From: an uncultured Neomegalonema sp. | GTDB lineage: Bacteria > Pseudomonadota > Alphaproteobacteria > Rhodobacterales > Rhodobacteraceae | Direction of reading: 5' to 3' | Length of the DNA stretch: 5,039 nt | NCBI GenBank assembly: GCA_937958345.1 | Contig: CALGNW010000336.1 | Span: forward strand, 1-5,039 | Position numbers and translations under genes: made by a program | Part shown: positions 1 through 5,039 of the stretch, piece by piece | How the letters are laid out: each line of letters starts with the position of its first letter | Position numbering within the stretch: the first letter of the stretch is position 1 | Notes under the pieces: generated by a model | Told to the model about the DNA's origin: nothing | The model's database searches: none | What the model saw: only the letters and a program-made list of their open reading frames with translations

Positions 1-3000
1 GCGGTGACCTGAACTTTACCGGCAGCTTTACCGCCAATACCGGCGTGAGTGGCGATGATATCATCAGCGCCACGACAACCCGAAAAACCAGCGGCGTAAC
101 CTATGATATTTCGTCGGAGTTTTCGGCCATTAAGGCGGCGGAAGCCGTTTTCGTCGCGCCGGACAGCCCCGATGTGGCCATCGCCGCGTGTCAGGCCCCG
201 AACTTTGCGGGGATTTCTCCCGACGGCCTTGAAGACCTTTCCTTTCCGACAGGGTATTGGGCGGCGAGTTACTATCAGGGCCGGGACTCGGTTTCCGAGA
301 ACAACGGCTCTGTCGGAACCCCAACCGGAAGCGGGATTTTCCGGGGCGAAGCGTTCTGGGGCAGCGGAGAAAACCCGGTTTGGGTCGTGCCGAACGGTTC
401 TGCGGATTCCTTCAATCGCTGGGCTAATAATGAGACGCCAACCGATCCGACGCCGCCGCCGGGATATGCCGGCAGCATATTTAGCAATGTGACGACGTAC
501 CAAATCGACTATCGCAGAAAGATGCACCTGCCCGGTTCACTGGTATTTGGCGGTGGTATGGATACGGTCGTCGACGACAATGTGGAAGTCTTTGTCAATG
601 GGACGCGCGTGTATGGCTACTGGCCCGGAGGAGGCGCGCCGGATGCACGGCCCGGACAGGGTGTGGAGGCCGTTATTTCCCTTGCCGCAAACGACGAGGT
701 GCTCGTCCGTTTTGCCAATCTTGGATCTATCGGCGGGATGGCCTTTCGTCTGGACGTTCCCGGATATGATTGTTCGGATGCACCGACCGGCGGCACGAGC
801 TATGGCGTTGCCTCGCATATCCAGCATGAAGCCGAGACGCTTTATCTTGGTGCGACCAATGACGACGATACTGCGGACTTGTCCTCGGCCAACGCCGATG
901 GCGACGGCGCGGAAGATGACGGTGTGACGGTTCCGACCCTGATATCGGGTGCGACGTCCGCCGTCACGATCCCGCAGGCGGACCTGACCGGCAGCGGGAC
1001 GGGCACGCTGCACGGCTGGATTGATTTCAATGACAATGGTGCGTTTGAGGCCGCAGAATACGCGAGTGTCGGGTTTAACAACGGCGCAACAGGCGACCTG
1101 ATCTTCACAAGCTATGGTACGACCGCCAGCATCGGGACGACGTTTGCCCGTTTTCGGGTGACGACCGATCCGCTGACAGCGGCTCAGTTCGCGACCTCTG
1201 TCAGCGATGGCGAGGTTGAGGATTATCAGGTGAGCATCGTCAGTCAGCCGGTCGTATCGAACGGCGTCCTGAACTATGCGACCTCGGGCAACGGACGGCA
1301 TCAGGGCAGCATCGCCCTGTTGGATTGGGCGAGCAGTTCGCTGTCGCGCGGGATCATCACCAATGGCGATACGGTCAACTTTGCTCTGCCGGGTTGCCGT
1401 GCCGGCACACTGACGGCGAGCTTTAGCAATGTCGCGATGGCCAATCCGACAGGCTCCGGCGAGGGCGCGATGGACATTCGCGATATGGCGGCGGTGGCCG
1501 GAGCGGGCGCGCATCTGGGCTATAACGGCCCCGGCGCGGGCGAGTCGATTCATGTACGCGGCGAGACATCTCCGACCTTGCCGGCTGAGCTGGCGTTCAC
1601 GATCGACTGGTCGATGACCGTAAACGGACAGTCGCAGGCGCCCGATATCGTCTTCTTCGATACCGAAACAAGCACCGGCGGCGAGTTCGTCGAGGCGACA
1701 ACCACCGGAGGCGTCTGGAGTCTGGTGGAAAATCTGAACGGCAGCGACTACACGGCGGCCGGTATCGGCAGCCAGACAGTACGCGTGACGAAAACCCAGT
1801 CACCGTCGCACGTGCCCGTGGTTGTGAGTATGAACACGTCGCGGACCTCGGTGACGCTTGACGCCGGTGGCAATCAGGCGGTTGGCTTTGGTGTGCTGTT
1901 GCCGTGTGATTTCGGTGACGCCGCCTACGGCACGCCGTCTCATGCGTTCGAGGAAGAACCGGTCAGTGTTGCCTCCGCCGACGGGTTGCAGCCTGTCGCA
2001 GGCCAGCCGCGCCTCGGCAGTTTTGGCCCCGATGCCGAGCAAGCGCCGCAAGGAACCGGCGGCACGGGCGACGACAGCGATGTGCTGGGCGATGACGAAG
2101 ACGGCGTTACGTTCGGGACACTGGTCGCCGGTACAAGCATCACTTTGCCGGTGAGCGTAAGCGGCAGCGGCTTCCTCAACGCCTGGATCGACTGGGATGG
2201 CAACGGCAGTTTTGACGCGCCAACCGAGCAGATCGCGGCGGATGTTCAGGACCCCGGCGGCAGCGGCACGATCAACCTCGCGGTCAATGTGCCCTCCTAT
2301 GCGGTGGCCGGACAGACCTTTGCCCGGTTCCGCTGGTCCGGGGCCTTTAATATCGGCAGCGGCGGTTCCGCCCCTGACGGCGAGGTCGAGGATTATCAGG
2401 TCACCATCGGCGGTGCGGGAGTGGCGCTGGCGGGGCGGGTGTTTGTTGATAATGGGTCCGGTGCAACGGCCTATGATGCGGTTAAAGGCGGCCTCGAAGG
2501 CGACAGCACCCAGGCCTCGGTTTCGTTGTTTGACGGATCAGGTGCGTTTATTGCGACCGTGCCGGTGGGCGGAGGCGGAACGTGGGCTTATGTGCTGCCG
2601 CCGAGCTATAGCGGTGCGGTGACAGTTGCCGCCACGGCTTTGCCCGGCTGGATGACGGTGTCCGAGCAAACCGCCGGATTGCCGTCGCTGAGCAATGCGA
2701 ATGCCCATGACGGGACGTTCACGTTCACGCCGGTTTCGGGCGCGTCCTATTCAACGCTGGATATTGGTCTGCTGGCCCGGCCCTCGCTGACCGAGAACCA
2801 GTCGGCGGCCATTATCGCGGGGCAGGTCGTCCTGTTGCCGCACAGGTACGAGGCGACCGGACCGGCCAGCGTTTCGTTTGCGCTGACAGATGTGATCCAA
2901 AATCCGGCCGGTGCGTTTGCATCCGCGATTTACCGCGACGTCAGTTGTGACGGCACGCTCGACAGCTTTGTTGATGCGCCGGTGTCGGTTGTTGCGGGCG

Positions 3001-3509
3001 AGAGCGTGTGCCTTGCGGTGCGCACTCAGGCCGCGTCGGGTATCGGGGCGGGTGCGTCGGTGACCTATGGTCTGACGGCGACGACATCGTTTACCGGCAC
3101 GAGCCTTGTCACGGCGTTGCGCAACGACGACCGGATCGGCGCGGGCGGCGGCGGTGACGAATTGCTTTTGCGCAAGCTGGTGACCAACCTCAGCATTCCG
3201 GGGGCGGTCGAGGGCACGGCGAATATCGGCAATATCGGCGATACGCTGCAGTACCGCATTGTCTTTACCAACCCCGGAAACGGGCCGGCGAATGACATTC
3301 TGGTCACGGATGCGACGCCTGCCTATACCGCGCTGGCGGGACCGATTGCGCCGTCTGTGACCGTCGCGCCGGGGATTACCTGTGCGTTGCAGGTTCCGGC
3401 GGCGGGCAATACCGCCGGTTATGTCGGGCCGCTGCAGTGGCAGTGTCCGGGCGCGTTTCCGCCGGGCGCGGAGGGGTCGGTGACGTTCCGGGTGCAAATC
3501 TCGCCTTAG
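1..3509 (+). CDS. Large modular secreted/surface protein with two GEVED modules and a C-terminal DUF11 domain (5' partial)
   Basis: The frame is open to the left edge (codons run from base 3), and the residues before the first possible start, a GTG at 45, read naturally into the protein, so the true start and any signal peptide are upstream. Numbering from that GTG gives 1154 residues. In order: about 1-242, a beta-rich PA14/jelly-roll-like region (DDNVEVFVNG near 178-187); 243-399, GEVED module 1; 400-620, an unassigned beta domain, perhaps CshA-like; 621-789, GEVED module 2; 793-911, an SdrD-B-like segment starting GRVFVDNG; 914-1012, a small beta domain; about 1040-1154, a DUF11 repeat (LQYRIVFTNPGNGPAND) ending at TAG. 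Both GEVED modules carry a WID-[FW]-[DN]-x-NG loop (325 and 714) that resembles a calcium-binding loop. No LPXTG, PEP-CTERM or autotransporter barrel is visible at the C-terminus. Families of this kind are exported and often adhesive; that role, calcium binding and the export route are inferred. Confidence is high for the gene, low for its function. Confidence 0.8.
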   Translation, partial: GDLNFTGSFTANTGVSGDDIISATTTRKTSGVTYDISSEFSAIKAAEAVFVAPDSPDVAIAACQAPNFAGISPDGLEDLSFPTGYWAASYYQGRDSVSENNGSVGTPTGSGIFRGEAFWGSGENPVWVVPNGSADSFNRWANNETPTDPTPPPGYAGSIFSNVTTYQIDYRRKMHLPGSLVFGGGMDTVVDDNVEVFVNGTRVYGYWPGGGAPDARPGQGVEAVISLAANDEVLVRFANLGSIGGMAFRLDVPGYDCSDAPTGGTSYGVASHIQHEAETLYLGATNDDDTADLSSANADGDGAEDDGVTVPTLISGATSAVTIPQADLTGSGTGTLHGWIDFNDNGAFEAAEYASVGFNNGATGDLIFTSYGTTASIGTTFARFRVTTDPLTAAQFATSVSDGEVEDYQVSIVSQPVVSNGVLNYATSGNGRHQGSIALLDWASSSLSRGIITNGDTVNFALPGCRAGTLTASFSNVAMANPTGSGEGAMDIRDMAAVAGAGAHLGYNGPGAGESIHVRGETSPTLPAELAFTIDWSMTVNGQSQAPDIVFFDTETSTGGEFVEATTTGGVWSLVENLNGSDYTAAGIGSQTVRVTKTQSPSHVPVVVSMNTSRTSVTLDAGGNQAVGFGVLLPCDFGDAAYGTPSHAFEEEPVSVASADGLQPVAGQPRLGSFGPDAEQAPQGTGGTGDDSDVLGDDEDGVTFGTLVAGTSITLPVSVSGSGFLNAWIDWDGNGSFDAPTEQIAADVQDPGGSGTINLAVNVPSYAVAGQTFARFRWSGAFNIGSGGSAPDGEVEDYQVTIGGAGVALAGRVFVDNGSGATAYDAVKGGLEGDSTQASVSLFDGSGAFIATVPVGGGGTWAYVLPPSYSGAVTVAATALPGWMTVSEQTAGLPSLSNANAHDGTFTFTPVSGASYSTLDIGLLARPSLTENQSAAIIAGQVVLLPHRYEATGPASVSFALTDVIQNPAGAFASAIYRDVSCDGTLDSFVDAPVSVVAGESVCLAVRTQAASGIGAGASVTYGLTATTSFTGTSLVTALRNDDRIGAGGGGDELLLRKLVTNLSIPGAVEGTANIGNIGDTLQYRIVFTNPGNGPANDILVTDATPAYTALAGPIAPSVTVAPGITCALQVPAAGNTAGYVGPLQWQCPGAFPPGAEGSVTFRVQISP
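771..1240 (+). repeat. GEVED module, copy 1 (protein domain repeat)
   Basis: The module begins with a degenerate CSDAP motif followed by YG and a histidine (the family pattern is close to D-x-GDAP...YG...H). It continues through an acidic stretch (residues 273-293, ending EDDGV) and the loop WIDFNDNG at 325-332, then TFARFR, and closes with DGEVEDYQV at 388-396. The order of motifs matches GEVED domains of bacterial extracellular proteins. The opening motif is the less conserved of the two copies in this protein. Confidence 0.75.
1905..2411 (+). repeat. GEVED module, copy 2 (protein domain repeat)
   Basis: The module opens with CDFGDAAYG, close to the family pattern. It carries a longer Gly/Gln/Pro-containing insertion than copy 1, then an acidic stretch (residues 676-688, ending DDEDGV), the loop WIDWDGNGSFD from 714, TFARFR, and DGEVEDYQV at 778-786. 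At the DNA level the closing motif (2376-2401) matches copy 1 (1206-1231) at 24 of 26 bases, with the two differences at third codon positions. The copies lie 1170 bases (390 codons) apart, so recombination between them would remove sequence in frame. Confidence 0.8.
3222..3239 (+). repeat. Perfect 9-bp tandem duplication inside the DUF11 domain
   Basis: The unit aatatcggc occurs twice in direct succession, in frame, and encodes Asn-Ile-Gly twice, just before GDTLQYRI. It probably arose by slippage within a loop that precedes the first strands of the DUF11 domain. It keeps the frame and needs no functional explanation. Confidence 0.85.
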
Positions 3510-4507
3510 GGCCGGATCGCCTCCAGACCCCGTGCGGCAAAGCGCGGGGCGAGCGTGCCGAGGGTCGCGGCCTCGGGCGAGGCGGCGCTGCCTGCGCGGG
3601 CGCGGTCTGCGATGCCGACAAAGATCACGGCAAAACGGAAGAGGGCGAAGGCGGTGTGAAACGGCGTCAGCGGCGCGGTCTCCCGCGCGTGTTCCATGTA
3701 ATGCGCAATGAACCCGGCCTTGGTCGGTATGCCGGGGGATACTGCGCCGAGAATGCCGCCATACTCGTCCGGCGACGTGTGCCACGGCATCGCGCAGAAC
3801 CCCAGATCAGCGAGCGGGTGGCCGAGGGTCGACAACTCCCAATCCAGAACGGCGACCACGCGCGGTTCGGTGGGGTGGAACAGCATATTGCCCAACCTGA
3901 AATCCCCATGGGCAATCGCGACCGCGCCGTCATCATCCGGCATATTCCCGCCCAGCCATGCGGCCAGCGTGTCGAGATCGGGGATCGGGCCGGAGGGCGA
4001 TTCCGCCCATTGCTTGGACCACCGCGCAATCTGCCGCGCAAAGTAATTGCCGGGCCGGCCATAATCACCGAGGCCGATTTCATCGGGGCGCACGGCATGC
4101 AGGCGGGCCAGGGTTTCGGCCATCGACAGATACAGCGCGCGGCGTTCGTCCGGTGTGCAGTCGGGCAGGGCGCAGTCCGGCAAAACACGCCCATCGACCC
4201 GTTCCATCAGGTAAAACGGCGTACCGAGCAGGGCGGGGTCCGCGTGATAAAGGATCGCGGCAGGAACCGGCACATCGGTTTGCGCCAGCGCCGACAGCAC
4301 GCGGTATTCACGATCCACCGCATGCGCCCCGCGCAGGATCGGGCCGTCCGGCTGTTTTCGCAAAACCATCCGCCGCGTGCCATGAGTAACGAAGTAAGTC
4401 GGGTTCGACTGTCCGCCGCTGACCGGCTCGATCCGCGTATCACCGGAGCCGAATTCGGCGGCGAGAAACGTCCTGAGCGCGGCTTTGTCAAAGTCGGTTT
4501 GCGTCAT
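3506..4507 (-). CDS. Phosphotransferase family protein, APH-like kinase fold (ACAD10/11 N-terminal-like)
   Basis: Starting at the ATG at 4507 (MTQTDFDKAAL) the product has 333 residues, a usual length for this family. The frame stays open to an ATG at 4594, but the 29 extra residues are Arg/Trp-rich and unlike the family, and a GGCGG/GGTGG purine-rich site sits just before 4507. Kinase-fold motifs are intact: Gly-rich loop GGQSNPTYF (31-39), ATP-binding lysine in VLRK (K51), the helix-C glutamate candidate in VDREYRVL (E67), hinge PFYLMERVDG (97-106), catalytic loop HGDFRLGN (H200, D202, N207) and metal-binding D222 in VLDWE. The family includes the N-terminal kinase domains of ACAD10 and ACAD11, which phosphorylate 4-hydroxyacyl-CoA; more distant relatives are aminoglycoside and choline kinases. 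A soluble cytosolic kinase acting on a hydroxyacyl substrate is inferred, and no acyl-CoA dehydrogenase gene is visible here to support it. The TAA stop (3508-3506) overlaps the stop of the convergent plus-strand gene. Confidence 0.9.
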   Translation of the reverse strand: MTQTDFDKAALRTFLAAEFGSGDTRIEPVSGGQSNPTYFVTHGTRRMVLRKQPDGPILRGAHAVDREYRVLSALAQTDVPVPAAILYHADPALLGTPFYLMERVDGRVLPDCALPDCTPDERRALYLSMAETLARLHAVRPDEIGLGDYGRPGNYFARQIARWSKQWAESPSGPIPDLDTLAAWLGGNMPDDDGAVAIAHGDFRLGNMLFHPTEPRVVAVLDWELSTLGHPLADLGFCAMPWHTSPDEYGGILGAVSPGIPTKAGFIAHYMEHARETAPLTPFHTAFALFRFAVIFVGIADRARAGSAASPEAATLGTLAPRFAARGLEAIRP

Positions 4508-4569
4508 ATTCCACCGCCAACGTTTTAAGTGCCACCGACCGTAACACCGTTGCGCCGCCTTGGTGGAAT
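4508..4569 (-). promoter_or_regulatory. Leader of the phosphotransferase gene with a ribosome binding site inside an inverted repeat
   Basis: On the minus strand the bases before the ATG at 4507 read GGCGGTGGAAT; GGCGG, 6 bases upstream of the ATG, is the likely though imperfect Shine-Dalgarno site. The eight bases GGTGGAAT (4515-4508) are perfectly complementary to ATTCCACC at 4569-4562. A second, nested 5-bp pairing joins 4548-4552 with 4518-4522 (CAACG with CGTTG). A transcript starting upstream of 4569 could therefore fold so that the site is paired. No convincing -35/-10 pair was found. Regulation by this fold is only a possibility, since short complementarities of this size can occur by chance. 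Confidence 0.3.
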
Positions 4570-4570
4570 G

Positions 4571-4586
4571 CTTTTCACTCGAAAAG
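4571..4586. repeat. Perfect 6-bp inverted repeat with a 4-base loop
   Basis: CTTTTC and GAAAAG flank the loop ACTC, forming a small, A/T-rich hairpin or dyad. It lies 22 bases beyond the stop codon of the minus-strand gene ending at 4609 and upstream of the phosphotransferase. No run of T follows it on the minus strand, and the stem has only two G-C pairs, so it is a poor intrinsic terminator. A binding site for a dimeric regulator is an equal guess. Confidence 0.5.
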
Positions 4587-4608
4587 ACACGCACTAAAAC
4601 ACGCGAGC

Positions 4609-5039
4609 TTATCGAAAGATGTCAAATGCAGTGAGTTGCGCCAGAGGGTACGATGATCCGTCGGACATTTCACAGGTCTTTGTGTCGCCCCACGACCCGA
4701 TCGACCCGCCCTTCGAGGTGCAGAGTAATGCCATGCTGTCAGGCTCCGGCAGCGTATTTTTTGAGAGCGATATTCGCCTTGATGATATGTCCGTGCCTGA
4801 ATGCATTTGTCCCGATCCTGAAACTTTGAGTAACTCGTCGTCGAACTCCTTGCTCAGCGAGGAGGCCAATGTGGGTTGGCCACCACTGCCGCCGACAAAA
4901 AATTCGGCAGCGGATGGTCCGTTCCGACAATCATCACGTGAACCGTTGCAATAATCCATGATTTCATCGATCCAATTCCGATATGCGGCGATGGGTGTGT
5001 AATACATTTCGTATCCGGCGCGCATACAGGGTTCACCTG
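4609..5039 (-). CDS. Unrecognised protein with several cysteines (5' end probably beyond the window)
   Basis: I do not recognise this product. The frame runs from the right edge to a TAA at 4611-4609. An ATG at 5025 would give 138 residues and has an AGGTGA sequence 8 bases upstream, so it could be a true start. The frame is also open above it (GEPC before the Met), so the gene may begin outside the window. Visible traits, numbered from that Met: an aromatic-rich first part (Y5, Y8, Y9, Y15, W18), Cys at 26, 33, 102 and 118 plus one codon before the Met, a Gly/Ser-rich middle, and no membrane segment. Several cysteines in a soluble protein would fit a disulfide-bonded exported domain such as a minor pilin-like or periplasmic protein, but this is speculation. 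G+C is about 53%, with codons such as AGG, CGA, ATA and TTA that look unlike the neighbours. An overlapping plus-strand frame (4619-4954) shares the same wobble positions, so codon bias hardly separates them; the edge-open minus frame is preferred. Confidence 0.5.
   Translation of the reverse strand, partial: GEPCMRAGYEMYYTPIAAYRNWIDEIMDYCNGSRDDCRNGPSAAEFFVGGSGGQPTLASSLSKEFDDELLKVSGSGQMHSGTDISSRRISLSKNTLPEPDSMALLCTSKGGSIGSWGDTKTCEMSDGSSYPLAQLTAFDIFR

Noticed and set aside
537..1553. Long minus-strand open frame of 338 codons opposite the large gene
   Set aside because: The translation is Arg/Ala/Ile-rich with no recognisable domain, and it lies fully opposite strongly supported GEVED-coding sequence. 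Such frames are common in GC-rich DNA.
2751..3785. Minus-strand open frame of 344 codons across the gene junction
   Set aside because: It is very rich in Arg and His, with no motif. It overlaps the DUF11-coding region and the 3' part of the phosphotransferase in another frame; both of those are better supported.
3437..4528. Plus-strand open frame of 363 codons
   Set aside because: It is antisense to the phosphotransferase, whose kinase motifs are all in the minus-strand frame. The plus translation shows no family features.
4571..4586. Hairpin as an intrinsic terminator for the right-edge gene
   Set aside because: The 6-bp stem has only two G-C pairs and no T-run follows it on the minus strand, so it does not meet the usual pattern; it is kept only as an inverted repeat.
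4508..4594. Upstream extension of the phosphotransferase to the ATG at 4594
   Set aside because: The added 29 residues are unlike the family N-terminus, while the ATG at 4507 has a nearby purine-rich site and a family-typical N-terminal sequence.
4619..4954. Plus-strand frame of 111 codons opposite the right-edge gene
   Set aside because: It has Ser/Pro-rich low-complexity character and no properly spaced ribosome binding site. The minus frame is longer and open to the edge. The choice is not certain because both frames share wobble positions.

Overview
The window is GC-rich: hand counts give about 65% G+C in sampled parts of the first two genes. It reads like a proteobacterial chromosome. 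The domain mix of the first gene (GEVED modules, a DUF11 repeat and an SdrD-B-like stretch) and the APH-fold phosphotransferase of the second are common in Alphaproteobacteria, especially marine Rhodobacterales-like lineages. That placement is an inference from family knowledge; nothing here fixes the taxon.

There are three genes. From the left edge to 3509 on the plus strand lies the 3' part of a very long, secreted-looking, all-beta modular protein. Its frame is open to the first base, so the signal peptide and true start lie outside. Its modules, in order, are a PA14/jelly-roll-like region, a GEVED module, an unassigned (possibly CshA-like) beta domain, a second GEVED module, an SdrD-B-like linker, a small Cys-paired beta domain and a C-terminal DUF11 repeat. 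It ends without a recognisable anchor.

From 4507 down to 3506 on the minus strand is a complete 333-residue cytosolic phosphotransferase of the APH/ACAD10-11-N-like kinase family with all key motifs intact. Its stop codon overlaps the stop of the large gene, so the two converge with no intergenic space.

A gap of about 100 bases (4508-4608) holds inverted repeats, one of which could hide the ribosome binding site of the phosphotransferase. Beyond it, 4609 to the right edge on the minus strand, is the 3' part of an unrecognised gene. It has a cysteine-containing product, clearly lower G+C (about 53%) and different codon use.

The three genes show no obvious functional link: a surface protein, a probable acyl-CoA/hydroxy-acid-related kinase, and an orphan. 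I see no RNA gene, CRISPR array, transposase, integration site or strong intrinsic terminator. I do not see convincing evidence of a new biological system. The points most worth a second look are the domain-by-domain cysteine pairing of the large protein, the foldable leader of the phosphotransferase, and the compositionally distinct right-edge gene.
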